Assembly: GCA_023411795.1 (NCBI GenBank)
Contig: JAEYOK010000049.1
Coordinates: forward strand, 1-22,138
Reading direction: 5' to 3'
DNA length: 22,138 bases
DNA from: Bacillota bacterium
GTDB taxonomy: Bacteria > Bacillota > Clostridia > DSM-8532
Positions 1 through 7,638 of the stretch are shown here, one piece after another. Position numbers and translations under genes: made by a program. The notes under the pieces were generated by a model that was not told the origin of the DNA, did not search any database, and worked only from the letters and a program-made list of their open reading frames with translations. Numbering within the stretch: the stretch's first letter is position 1; each line of letters begins with the position of its first letter.

Positions 1-59
1 AAATATGATGTAACTATACGTATCTTTTCCTCGATTGGTATTTTGATTTTTTGTGGCAT
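1..59 (-). CDS. N-terminus of a transposase-like helix-turn-helix protein (partial)
   Basis: Only the first 19 codons are inside the window; the gene continues past base 1. The ATG is at 59-57 on the minus strand, 5 nt after a GGGGGTG ribosome binding site (71-65). The peptide begins MPQKIKIPIEEKIRIV, a basic start followed by 'IPIEEKIRIV'. This resembles the first helix of helix-turn-helix OrfA-type transposase proteins of the IS3 kind; that match is from memory and rests on few residues. The strong hairpin in its leader supports an insertion sequence, because RBS-masking hairpins are known from transposase genes such as IS200 tnpA. It could instead be another small DNA-binding protein. Confidence 0.45.
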   Translation of the reverse strand, partial: MPQKIKIPIEEKIRIVTSY

Positions 60-66
60 AAAAACA

Positions 67-114
67 CCCCCAGAGATTAACAATGATTTTATTATTCATT
101 GTCTACTCTGGGGG
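67..114 (-). promoter_or_regulatory. RBS-sequestering hairpin in the leader of the transposase-like gene
   Basis: CCCCCAGAG (67-75) pairs perfectly with CTCTGGGGG (106-114), and inside it ACAATGA (80-86) pairs with TCATTGT (96-102), with a 9-nt loop. On the minus-strand RNA the outer arm contains the GGGGG of the ribosome binding site for the gene starting at 59. The folded leader should therefore hide the site from ribosomes. The T5 run after the stem (64-60) also makes a terminator-like arrangement. Both roles would protect against transcription entering from the gene at 621-178. Confidence 0.5.
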
Positions 115-145
115 TAGCATATCAAAATTTGACAGCCCCTCTAAG

Positions 146-173
146 AGAATAAGCTCCGTAAGGAGCTTATTCT
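146..173 (-). terminator. Terminator of the DUF2383 gene, possibly bidirectional
   Basis: A perfect 12-bp stem (146-157 with 162-173) and a GTAA loop start 4 nt beyond the stop codon of the minus-strand gene. The T tract is weak in the minus direction (TCTTAG) and slightly better in the plus direction (TTTGTTT). Confidence 0.6.
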
Positions 174-177
174 TTGT

Positions 178-621
178 TTATTGAGGCTTATGTTGATCAA
201 GCAGCTTTTCCAGGGATTTTATATGGTCATGGTCAACCTGTATTATATCGTGGATCAGCTTTAAGCTCTTTTCATCTAATTTATCATCGGCTACCTTTTC
301 CGACATTGCTACACCTTGATCTTCACCATGCCAGGCATCTTTAAGAATGTCGTGATTACTGCGTCCTCCCATACTTTCAAAGGCAAATTTGACATCGGCC
401 ATTACTCCTGCCATGCCTGTTCCGTATTTAGGAGTACCACCCAACTCAATAATCCTTTCTGATATTAGTTCGACATGCTTGTTATGATCCTTTTGGATTT
501 CCTGAAATTGCTTTTTAAGTGAGTCGTCCGATGCTTCATGGATGAATTTGGAGTAGGATGTTATAGCCATTTCCTCTCCTTTTAATAAGTCGTTTAATGT
601 TTCAATGGTATGATTCTCCAT
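178..621 (-). CDS. DUF2383 ferritin-like four-helix protein
   Basis: This 147-residue protein has no signal peptide or membrane segment. It shows four amphipathic helices with carboxylate and histidine positions typical of ferritin-like bundles: E in GEEMAI, a DHNKH stretch in the second helix, GEDQG in the third and DHDHIKSL in the fourth. This matches the DUF2383/PA2169 type four-helix family, whose function is poorly known; metal binding is inference. The start is the ATG at 621-619, preceded by AGGAGG with good spacing. An upstream in-frame ATG at 657 lacks such a site. The gene stands alone, divergent from nadK, and is followed by a hairpin terminator. No convincing promoter was seen between it and nadK on this strand. 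Confidence 0.8.
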   Translation of the reverse strand: MENHTIETLNDLLKGEEMAITSYSKFIHEASDDSLKKQFQEIQKDHNKHVELISERIIELGGTPKYGTGMAGVMADVKFAFESMGGRSNHDILKDAWHGEDQGVAMSEKVADDKLDEKSLKLIHDIIQVDHDHIKSLEKLLDQHKPQ

Positions 622-757
622 TGTTTTCCTCCTAATATATTTATAAATTTGATGCACATGTGTCTTGCATATCTTTATTCTCTACTTTTTTAACAGTTGT
701 TATTCTACTAAAACTTCATTAAAATCAAAGTGTTCATTTTTGGCCTTTGTCTTACAC

Positions 758-787
758 TTGTATTAATATACGAAAACTATGTATAAT
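758..787 (+). promoter_or_regulatory. Candidate promoter for nadK and the downstream operon
   Basis: TTGTAT (758-763), an 18-bp spacer and a consensus TATAAT (782-787). Transcription would begin near 793-795, only about 14 nt before the nadK ATG. Confidence 0.55.
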
Positions 788-807
788 ATAAATATATTAG
801 ATTATGG

Positions 808-1671
808 ATGGAAAACAGCTTGAAGATAATAGGCATCGTTGTAGGTAAAAATAAGGATATCGATTATAAGTTAACTAAATTAATTGTAGAGAAGCTCTTG
901 GATAAGGGCTTTAAAGTCATGGCCCCGCCGGAAACACTATCTATGATAGACCTTTCTATTACAGAATGTGAAAATCTTTTTGAGGAATCTGAGTTTATCA
1001 TTTGTGTTGGCGGTGACGGAACCTTTCTAAAAGCAGCCCGTCATGCCTTTGCATATAAAAAGCCTGTTCTTGGGGTGAATAAAGGAACGGTGGGCTTTTT
1101 AGCCGAAGTTGAAATAAGTGAAATTGAGAAAGCTATTGATTGTATAGCCGCAGGTGAATATCAGATTCAGCCACGTATGGTTTTAGATGTATCGGTTATA
1201 CGGGAAGGAATTAAGGTTTATACGAATAATGCTATTAATGATGCGGTGATTACCAGAATGGCCCTATCCCGCATTTTGAGACTAAAGGTTATGATGGACG
1301 ACAAGTTTGCTGATTCTTTTGCAGGCGACGGGATTATTATTTCAACGCCTACCGGTTCGACCGGATACTCCCTGTCTGCTGGAGGTCCTATAGTTCAGCC
1401 TGATATGCGCTTGGTAATTGTATCACCAATTTGTCCTCATATACTTTATTCCCGTTCATATATAACCTCCGATACAAAAACGGTATCGGTGAGTATAGAC
1501 GACAAGAGTGAAGTAGATGCTATTCTGACTCTGGATGGGCAGGAGGGCTTTACTCTTGAGCCGGGTGATACGGTTTGTGTTAAAGCATCGGAGGAAAGTG
1601 TATACTTTGCCTCTGTTAAGAATATAAACTTTTATGATATTTTAAGGGCAAAGATACATAGTACGAACTGA
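808..1671 (+). CDS. nadK: NAD kinase
   Basis: NAD kinase phosphorylates NAD to NADP in the cytoplasm, using ATP or polyphosphate. The 287-residue length is normal for the family. The hallmark GGDGTFL lies at residues 68-74, the NAIND motif that contacts the nicotinamide ribose at about 141-145, and the conserved GDGIIISTPTGSTGYSLSAGG stretch at about 173-193. The ATG at 808 has no recognisable Shine-Dalgarno and lies very close to the predicted transcription start, so the message may be nearly leaderless. An overlapping out-of-frame ATG sits at 804. It is the first gene of a run with argR (37-nt gap) and recN. In many Bacillota this trio follows tlyA, which is not seen here. Confidence 0.96.
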   Translation: MENSLKIIGIVVGKNKDIDYKLTKLIVEKLLDKGFKVMAPPETLSMIDLSITECENLFEESEFIICVGGDGTFLKAARHAFAYKKPVLGVNKGTVGFLAEVEISEIEKAIDCIAAGEYQIQPRMVLDVSVIREGIKVYTNNAINDAVITRMALSRILRLKVMMDDKFADSFAGDGIIISTPTGSTGYSLSAGGPIVQPDMRLVIVSPICPHILYSRSYITSDTKTVSVSIDDKSEVDAILTLDGQEGFTLEPGDTVCVKASEESVYFASVKNINFYDILRAKIHSTN

Positions 1672-1708
1672 CACAGTAAATATGCCTCGACTTTAACGGA
1701 GGGAAGAG

Positions 1709-2167
1709 ATGAAGTATAATCGCCACGCCAAGATACTGGATATTATTGAGAATAATGTTGTTGAAACACAGGATGATCTGGCTGACAAGCTGAGAGAAAT
1801 GGGAATGGATGTCACCCAGGCAACCATATCTAGGGATATAAAGGAATTAAGACTTGTAAAGGTTTTGTCCCCCAATGGGAAATACCGTTATTCTGCTATG
1901 AATTCTGACACCGGGAATATGAATGACAGGCTGTTGGTTATAATCAAGGAAGCTTATGTTTCATGTGATTATGCAAACAATATCCTTGTCATAAAGACTC
2001 TACCGGGTATGGCTCAAGCCGTTGCAGCAACTTTAGATGCCCTTGGCTGGAATGATATTGTCGGAACCATAGCCGGAGATGATACCATGATGGTTGTATG
2101 CCGTGCAGAGAAAATCGCTGAGGACTTAATGGATAAAATAACTCGTATGGTGAGAGGAGTGTCTTAA
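1709..2167 (+). CDS. argR: Arginine repressor ArgR
   Basis: ArgR is a hexameric, arginine-binding repressor and activator of arginine biosynthesis and catabolism genes. The 152-residue length is standard. The N-terminal winged helix-turn-helix includes TQATISRDIKEL (about 36-47). The C-terminal oligomerisation and arginine-binding domain carries GTIAGDDTMMVV (about 119-130), with the paired aspartates that hold arginine. The ATG is preceded by GGAGGG with 5-nt spacing. It lies between nadK and recN, a conserved Bacillota arrangement, and recN starts 7 nt after its stop. No ARG box was recognised in the short gaps around it. Confidence 0.96.
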   Translation: MKYNRHAKILDIIENNVVETQDDLADKLREMGMDVTQATISRDIKELRLVKVLSPNGKYRYSAMNSDTGNMNDRLLVIIKEAYVSCDYANNILVIKTLPGMAQAVAATLDALGWNDIVGTIAGDDTMMVVCRAEKIAEDLMDKITRMVRGVS

Positions 2168-2174
2168 ATAAAAG

Positions 2175-3902
2175 ATGCTAATCCAGCTTGATGTAGAAAA
2201 CATCGCCATTATAGAAAAATTAAGTATACCTTTGTTTAAGGGCTTTAATGTACTTACAGGTGAAACCGGAGCGGGAAAATCCATTATAATTGATTCACTA
2301 AACGCCCTTTTAGGCTCGCGGGTTTCAAGGGAGCTAATCAGATCGGGTTCTGAAAAAGCATTTGTTCAGGGGCTCTTTTCCGTCGGAATCCCTTCCGTCG
2401 GAAGAGATTCCGATAGAAGCGGCGATTCAGTAGGGGGAGATTTAGCTGAGATTCTCAATTCTTTCGGCATCGAACCACAGGAGGATGGAAATATACTCAT
2501 CTCAAGGGTTTTTACCGAATCGGGTAAAAATATTTGCAGGGTCAATGGAACAATGGTCACTGTTTCAATGCTCAAAGAAATAGGCCAGAGACTTGTGGAT
2601 ATACACGGTCAGCATGATAATCAGTCATTGCTGAGACCCGAAACTCATATAGAGTTACTGGATTCATTTGCCGGTGAGAGGCTTAACGTTGAAAAAACAG
2701 AGTACCGGGTCCTACTCGATAAACTCAATGGGTTAAGGTCAAAGCTAAAAGCTATTTCCGGAGAAGGTAAAGAGCGGGAACGCACCATGGATATTTTGAA
2801 ATTCCAGATAAATGAGATCGAAAGTGCGGGCCTTCGTTTAGGAGAGGATGAGGAGCTCCAACGGCAGAGTAAGATTCTCAGCCATTCAGAAGAAATTATT
2901 TATGCTTTTTCACAAGCTTATCAATTGATACGCGGTGAGGATGGCGATGAACAAAGTGCTTTAGACAAAATAGGCTCATCTCTTGATTCCATACGAAAGG
3001 TTGAGAGTCTTGATCCGGACTTTGAAAAAATCAGCTGTTCTCTAGGAGAGATTGAAGATAAACTGACAGATATCTCCCGGGATATCAGAAAAGTAAGGGA
3101 TGGAACTGAATACGATCCAAAGCTTCATAAGAGCATTGAGGAACGCATCAGCTTGATTCAGAGCTTGCAGCGTAAATATGGAGAGACCATCCAAGATGTT
3201 CTTACATATTTAAAGGACGCAAAGCAGCGTCTTGATGATATTGAGCGCAGTGAAGAGCTGATATCAAGTATTAAAAAGGATATTGATGCCACTGAAAAGG
3301 AATTGCATAAACGATGCGAGGTAATGAATAAATTAAGAACCGAGGCTTCGGTACATCTTGAGAAGGGTATACTTAAGGAGCTAAATGATCTTGAAATGCC
3401 AAAGACGCAGTTCGTGGTTTCCATAGTGCCATGTCCTGAGGAAGGGTTTAATGAAAACGGAACTGATAAGGTAGAGTTCCTGTTTTCTCCCAATATGGGC
3501 GAGCCGTTAAAACCGCTGTCTAAAATAGCATCAGGAGGCGAGATGTCCCGTTGTATGCTCGCGATAAAAACTATTTTAGCTGACATTGACGCTATTCCTA
3601 CTTTGGTATTTGACGAAATCGACACGGGGGTCAGTGGTAAAGCTGCTTCTAAATTGGGTGAGAAGCTTAAAACTGTTGCCAGGGGGCATCAGGTGGTCTG
3701 TATCACTCATCACGCGCAAATTGCCAGTCAGGCCCATTTCCATTATCTCATTGAGAAAAAGGAGCAGGACGGTCGTACTTTGACTATGGTTAAGCTTCTT
3801 GAAAAGACAGATAGAGAAAATGAGATTACGCGGCTTTTAAGTGGGGACCATGTTACAGAAGCAGCAAGAAAGCTTGCACGAGAATTATTAAAGCAGGGAT
3901 AA
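2175..3902 (+). CDS. recN: DNA repair protein RecN
   Basis: RecN is an SMC-like ATPase acting early in double-strand break repair. The 575-residue protein has the expected layout: N-terminal ATPase half with Walker A GETGAGKS (29-36), a conserved DIHGQHDNQSLL element, a central coiled-coil rich in K, E and L, and a C-terminal half with signature ASGGEMSR and Walker B TLVFDEIDTGVSG. The usual 'THLPQ' after Walker B reads THHAQ here, a mild departure. Its ribosome binding site is poor: GGAG at 2156-2159 lies 15 nt from the ATG inside the end of argR, so translation is probably coupled to argR. A short 15-bp periodic repeat lies in the N-terminal lobe (2379-2418). Confidence 0.95.
   Translation: MLIQLDVENIAIIEKLSIPLFKGFNVLTGETGAGKSIIIDSLNALLGSRVSRELIRSGSEKAFVQGLFSVGIPSVGRDSDRSGDSVGGDLAEILNSFGIEPQEDGNILISRVFTESGKNICRVNGTMVTVSMLKEIGQRLVDIHGQHDNQSLLRPETHIELLDSFAGERLNVEKTEYRVLLDKLNGLRSKLKAISGEGKERERTMDILKFQINEIESAGLRLGEDEELQRQSKILSHSEEIIYAFSQAYQLIRGEDGDEQSALDKIGSSLDSIRKVESLDPDFEKISCSLGEIEDKLTDISRDIRKVRDGTEYDPKLHKSIEERISLIQSLQRKYGETIQDVLTYLKDAKQRLDDIERSEELISSIKKDIDATEKELHKRCEVMNKLRTEASVHLEKGILKELNDLEMPKTQFVVSIVPCPEEGFNENGTDKVEFLFSPNMGEPLKPLSKIASGGEMSRCMLAIKTILADIDAIPTLVFDEIDTGVSGKAASKLGEKLKTVARGHQVVCITHHAQIASQAHFHYLIEKKEQDGRTLTMVKLLEKTDRENEITRLLSGDHVTEAARKLARELLKQG
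2379..2418 (+). repeat. 15-bp-period tandem repeat inside recN
   Basis: TCCGTCGGAA occurs at 2379 and 2394, and a diverged copy TCCGATAGAA at 2409, exactly 15 bp apart. The encoded segment is a Gly/Ser/Asp-rich lobe after the first ATPase strands. The period is a multiple of three, so the reading frame is kept. Confidence 0.7.
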
Positions 3903-3917
3903 GGATGGGAATACAAA

Positions 3918-4502
3918 ATGATAATAAAAAAAGCCGAAATTATGATATCGGCTGTTGAGCCAGCTCAATACCCAAACACAGGATGGCCGGAAATCGCTCT
4001 TGCCGGTCGTTCGAACGTAGGCAAATCTTCACTTATAAATGCCTTAGTAAATAGAAAATCTCTGGCCAGAGTAGGTAACACACCGGGTAAAACAAGAATT
4101 ATTAATTTTTATAATATAAATGATAACCTTATGTTGGTGGACTTACCGGGTTACGGTTATGCTAAGGTTTCCAAAGAGGAACGTAAATCCTGGGGCAAAC
4201 TAGCCGAAACCTATTTAAACACAAGAAAAACATTAAATATGATACTTCTTTTAGTGGATATACGCCATGACCCCACTGAGGATGATATAATTATGCTTGA
4301 TTATATAAAACAGTCCGGCAGAGATTTTATGGTAATTGCTACAAAATCGGATAAACTTAGCAGAGCAGAATATAAAAAGAGTATTGATAATATAAAGATA
4401 AAGCTTAATTTAGAGGATGACAGTCAGGTTATTCCTTTTTCATCTATCAAACGGACAGGGATAGATGAAGTGTGGTCAAAGGTTGAAACTTTATTGGAAT
4501 GA
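3918..4502 (+). CDS. engB: Ribosome biogenesis GTP-binding protein EngB/YsxC
   Basis: This 194-residue TRAFAC-class GTPase is needed for maturation of the large ribosomal subunit. G1 is GRSNVGKS (30-37), the G2 region contains the conserved TPGKTR (55-60), G3 is DLPG (75-78) followed by YGYAKVS, and G4 is TKSDK (142-146). The G5-like segment is FSSIKRTG. The length fits the family. The ATG is preceded by GGATGGG at moderate spacing. It lies 15 nt after recN and is likely in the same transcript. The usual Bacillus partner lon is not present. Confidence 0.95.
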   Translation: MIIKKAEIMISAVEPAQYPNTGWPEIALAGRSNVGKSSLINALVNRKSLARVGNTPGKTRIINFYNINDNLMLVDLPGYGYAKVSKEERKSWGKLAETYLNTRKTLNMILLLVDIRHDPTEDDIIMLDYIKQSGRDFMVIATKSDKLSRAEYKKSIDNIKIKLNLEDDSQVIPFSSIKRTGIDEVWSKVETLLE

Positions 4503-4536
4503 GTGTAAGAGGCTAATAGAAGTCAATAATTCGTTG

Positions 4537-4604
4537 AAGGAGGGCCGAGCCCATGCCAATTCCGTGGTTAAGTGCCACACGAAATACCGGGCATGGGCAT
4601 ATGT
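4537..4604 (+). promoter_or_regulatory. cinA leader: strong RBS separated from the start by a hairpin
   Basis: AAGGAGGG (4537-4544) is the best ribosome binding site in the area, but the cinA ATG is at 4605. Between them GCCCATGCC (4549-4557) pairs perfectly with GGCATGGGC (4590-4598). A second inner helix forms from CGTG (4563-4566) with CACG (4578-4581) and adjacent ATT/AAT pairs. Folding would bring the RBS close to the cinA start. Alternatively the RBS serves the small overlapping ORF at 4553. Both readings are inference. Confidence 0.5.
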
Positions 4605-4615
4605 ATGGTAGCTGA
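4553..4615 (+). CDS. Possible 20-codon leader ORF overlapping the cinA start
   Basis: The ATG at 4553 lies 8 nt after AAGGAGGG, an ideal arrangement. The frame runs 20 codons (starting MPIPWLS, ending HMYGS) to a TGA at 4613-4615, overlapping the cinA ATG at 4605 in another frame. The product resembles nothing I know. Its value would be as a translational coupler that delivers ribosomes to cinA, but it may be a by-product of the hairpin sequence. Confidence 0.3.
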   Translation: MPIPWLSATRNTGHGHMYGS

Positions 4616-5888
4616 AATTCTTGCAGTAGGTACTGAATTATTAATGGGTCAAATAACAAACACCAACGCCCAATACCTTTCAAGAAGGCTGAATGATGTG
4701 GGTGTAAGTGTTTACTACCACAGTGTGGTTGGGGATAATCCGGAACGCCTGAAAGAGAGCCTGAAGATGGCATTGAGCCGTGCTGATATAGTTATAACTA
4801 CCGGAGGACTTGGGCCCACACAGGATGACCTTACTAAGGAGACCATAGCAGACTCTATGGGTCTTAAGCTCGTATTACATGAAGAAACGTTTCAACAAAT
4901 CAAGGCCTTTTTTGAAAGAGTCAATCGCAAAATGATGGATAATAACGCAAAACAGGCTTATATACCCGAAAATAGCATTATTATACCCAATAATAACGGA
5001 ACTGCTCCGGGCTGTATAATTGAAAAGGACGGAAAGACGATTATTATGTTTCCGGGACCGCCCAAAGAGATGATTCCGATGTTTGAAGAAACTGTTTTCC
5101 CCTATTTTGAGAAAAAAACAGGTCTTACTATAGGCTCAAAAATGCTCAAGGTTTTCGGAATCGGTGAATCTGAAATGGAAATGAGGATAATCGACCTCAT
5201 TGAAGCCCAATCAAATCCGACCATCGCGCCCTATGTAAATACGGGTGAGGTGGTAATACGGGTTACGGCAAGGTGCAAGGACGCCAATGAAGCAGATGCC
5301 ATGATTTATCCCGTTATCGATAGAATAAGTGAACGCCTTGGGGCCAATCTTTATTCCATAAAAGGTGAAAGTATGGAAGAAGTGGTTGTCGGGATGCTTA
5401 TGGATAAAAACATCAGTATTTCAGTAGCTGAATCCTGTACCGGAGGCATGCTGGCAGCGAAACTCGTTAATGTCCCAGGTGTTTCAAAAGTGTTTGAAAA
5501 AGGCTTAATAACATATTCTGATAATGCTAAAATTGATTTATTGGGAGTATCACCCGATACAATAAATACTTTTGGAGCGGTCAGTAGGGAAGCCGCGCTG
5601 GAAATGGTGGAATGCCTAATTAAGAAAACAGGTACCCGAGCGGGAATATCTGTAACAGGAATGGCAGGAAGCAATTGTGGAACAGATTCCGCACACTGTG
5701 GAACTCCAACCTGTGTACAAATCCCAGTAAACTCTGATAAGCCTGCCGGCCTGGTTTATATTGCTGTCTGTCTGGACGGAGAAAAAGAATGTATTGAGTT
5801 AAGGTTGAACGGTGACAGGGAAAGGGTTAGACATGTAGCTTGCCTGAATGCGCTGAATTTGTTAAGAAAAAAGATACTTGGAGTATAG
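4605..5888 (+). CDS. cinA: CinA-family protein with NMN deamidase domain
   Basis: CinA joins an N-terminal molybdopterin-binding-like domain (ADP-ribose/NADP-linked pyrophosphatase in characterised members) to a C-terminal PncC domain that deamidates nicotinamide mononucleotide. The start VAEILAVGTELLMGQITNTNAQYLS and the TTGGLGPTQDD motif mark the first domain; VAESCTGGMLAAKL marks the second. From the ATG at 4605 it has 427 residues. An in-frame GTG at 4572 lies inside the leader hairpin and is less likely. Odd feature: after GMAG (352-355) about 16 extra residues precede KPAGLVY. They contain three cysteines (358, 365, 370) and a 21-bp near-repeat encoding C-G-T twice. The nucleotide-recycling role fits loosely with nadK upstream. 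Confidence 0.93.
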   Translation: MVAEILAVGTELLMGQITNTNAQYLSRRLNDVGVSVYYHSVVGDNPERLKESLKMALSRADIVITTGGLGPTQDDLTKETIADSMGLKLVLHEETFQQIKAFFERVNRKMMDNNAKQAYIPENSIIIPNNNGTAPGCIIEKDGKTIIMFPGPPKEMIPMFEETVFPYFEKKTGLTIGSKMLKVFGIGESEMEMRIIDLIEAQSNPTIAPYVNTGEVVIRVTARCKDANEADAMIYPVIDRISERLGANLYSIKGESMEEVVVGMLMDKNISISVAESCTGGMLAAKLVNVPGVSKVFEKGLITYSDNAKIDLLGVSPDTINTFGAVSREAALEMVECLIKKTGTRAGISVTGMAGSNCGTDSAHCGTPTCVQIPVNSDKPAGLVYIAVCLDGEKECIELRLNGDRERVRHVACLNALNLLRKKILGV

Positions 5889-5930
5889 CTATAAACAGCT
5901 TGGTTATAGGTAGTAAGACAGGAGATAAAA

Positions 5931-7520
5931 ATGGAAAATAACTCAGACTCGGTAAAAAAGCTTGCAGGTGCGGCCGGATTGGTGATGTTCGGAACTCTGT
6001 TGAGTAGGATTACCGGATTTTTAAGAAGTGTACTTATTACAACACAGATGAAGCCCATGGGGTATTCTGACGAGTTTATACTGGCCTTCACACTACCTGA
6101 TCTGGTTTATGATTTGCTGGCAGGTGGTGCTATAGCGGCAGCTTTTATTCCGATTCTTTCCACATATCTGACAAAAGGGAAGGAAAAAACAGGTTGGAAG
6201 GCTATAAGCACCTTCATGAATCTGTCGGTCATACTATTAGTCATTCTGGAAATCATATTTTTCATTTTCACCGATAGCTTTTTGGGCGTTTTTGCCTCCG
6301 GATATAATGAAGGAACGTCCGGGGATAGAGATTTATTAATTAAGCTGACTAGAATACTCTTGCTTAACGCTCCGTTCATGATGATGGCAGGCCAGTTTAA
6401 CGGTATTTTAAACTCATATAAGAGATTTGCCATCGCAGCCTTTGGCCCTGTAATATATAATCTCTGTACTATTATCAGCATAGCAATTTTTGGCACCAAG
6501 AGCGCAGAAATGACAGCCTGGGGCGTTGTTATAGGAGGTGCCGTATTCTTTGCAGTTCAGTTTACCGGCGCTTTCAGGCATTTCGTTCATTACAAGCCAA
6601 AGTTTTTTCTAAAAAGTAAGGCCTTCAGCGAGCTAATACATCAAGCCATTCCATCTCTGATTTCTTCTACTATTATTGAGATAAATATCATTGTTTCAAG
6701 AAGCTATGCCACCTTTTACGAAGCCGGAATGGTTACACTTTTGAACAATGCAAACCGAACCTGGCAACTACCTCTGGGTATATTTGCCCAAAGCATAGGA
6801 ATAGCTCTTCTACCAACATTGTCAGAGCACTATGCCGAACAGAACCCTGAAGAATTCAAGAAAGTCCTTTATAAAGGACTAAGGGTAGTTTTTCTCCTAT
6901 CGCTTATTACTTCTGTCATCATGATGATATTAAGTGGGGACATCATGAGGATATTATTCAAATGGGGTTCATCCGGTACTGAGTATGATGTTTTTTACGG
7001 TGGTTTGTGTCTTTTGGGTTATTCGGCCACATTGGTGTTCTCATCCATGATTGCTCTTATGACGAGAGCCTTCTATGCCATTCATGACAGTAAGACCCCT
7101 TTGTATGGCGGGATATTCGGGATAGTTATACTAATTTTACTAAACGTTATTTTTAGGAATTTTACAAATATCGGCGTGGCAGGTACAGCTTTGGCATATT
7201 CAATAAGTGCGTTTGTAAATATGATGATTTATATGCTCATGTTTAAGAAGAAGACTGGAATCGATATAATAACCGATAATTTCGGTTACATAGTCAAGGC
7301 AACTATAGGGGTTATTCCGGCAGGACTTCTCACATATGTTTTATCTATTCTAGTAAGGCCTAATGTAGAGTCAAAAATAAGCCAGATTGCGGCCGTATGC
7401 GTTCCCGTTGCAGGGGGTATCGGCATATTCTGGTTTATATTGCTTAAATTAAGGATTAGTGAAATTGCGTATATTAACGATCTACTATTATCAAAGTTTA
7501 AAAGATTTCAGAAAGCCTGA
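5931..7520 (+). CDS. murJ: Lipid II flippase MurJ
   Basis: MurJ is a MOP-superfamily membrane protein that moves lipid II across the cytoplasmic membrane for peptidoglycan synthesis. The 529-residue protein is strongly hydrophobic throughout, consistent with about 14 transmembrane helices. Family marks near the N-terminus are LSRITGFLR (24-32), with the conserved arginines, and the segment AFTLPDLVYDLLAGGAIAAAF (52-72). The ATG has a good CAGGAG site at about 8 nt. It follows cinA by 42 nt and precedes the recA promoter, so it is probably the last gene of the nadK transcript. No clear terminator was seen after it. MurJ between cinA and recA is not the usual Bacillus order. Confidence 0.93.
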   Translation: MENNSDSVKKLAGAAGLVMFGTLLSRITGFLRSVLITTQMKPMGYSDEFILAFTLPDLVYDLLAGGAIAAAFIPILSTYLTKGKEKTGWKAISTFMNLSVILLVILEIIFFIFTDSFLGVFASGYNEGTSGDRDLLIKLTRILLLNAPFMMMAGQFNGILNSYKRFAIAAFGPVIYNLCTIISIAIFGTKSAEMTAWGVVIGGAVFFAVQFTGAFRHFVHYKPKFFLKSKAFSELIHQAIPSLISSTIIEINIIVSRSYATFYEAGMVTLLNNANRTWQLPLGIFAQSIGIALLPTLSEHYAEQNPEEFKKVLYKGLRVVFLLSLITSVIMMILSGDIMRILFKWGSSGTEYDVFYGGLCLLGYSATLVFSSMIALMTRAFYAIHDSKTPLYGGIFGIVILILLNVIFRNFTNIGVAGTALAYSISAFVNMMIYMLMFKKKTGIDIITDNFGYIVKATIGVIPAGLLTYVLSILVRPNVESKISQIAAVCVPVAGGIGIFWFILLKLRISEIAYINDLLLSKFKRFQKA

Positions 7521-7607
7521 AAACGGTTTCTATACACTTCTATTATCACCGGAAATTAATAGATAACTATATAATGATATAATGTTAAATTATTACATAA
7601 AAAATAC

Positions 7608-7636
7608 TTGACTAATAATATTTTATATCATATAAT
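7608..7636 (+). promoter_or_regulatory. recA promoter
   Basis: TTGACT (7608-7613), a 17-bp spacer and consensus TATAAT (7631-7636). The predicted start falls within or beside the SOS operator. Confidence 0.85.
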
Positions 7637-7638
7637 TA

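Larger units (their letters stand above)
1..140 (-). mobile_element. Possible end of an insertion sequence
   Basis: The partial transposase-like ORF (59-1), its hairpin leader (67-114) and the GACAGCCCCT-like stretch at 131-140 (AGGGGCTGTC on the minus strand) look together like the left part of an insertion sequence whose body lies outside the window. The outer boundary is a guess. The other terminal repeat and a target duplication cannot be seen here. Confidence 0.3.

Noticed and set aside
3158..3625. 155-residue minus-strand ORF within recN
   Set aside because: It is serine-rich low-complexity antisense of conserved recN sequence, including Walker B; a shadow frame.
4572..4604. GTG start for cinA at 4572
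   Set aside because: It lies in the loop of the leader hairpin without a suitable RBS; homologues begin at VAEILAVGTELLMG, matching the ATG at 4605.
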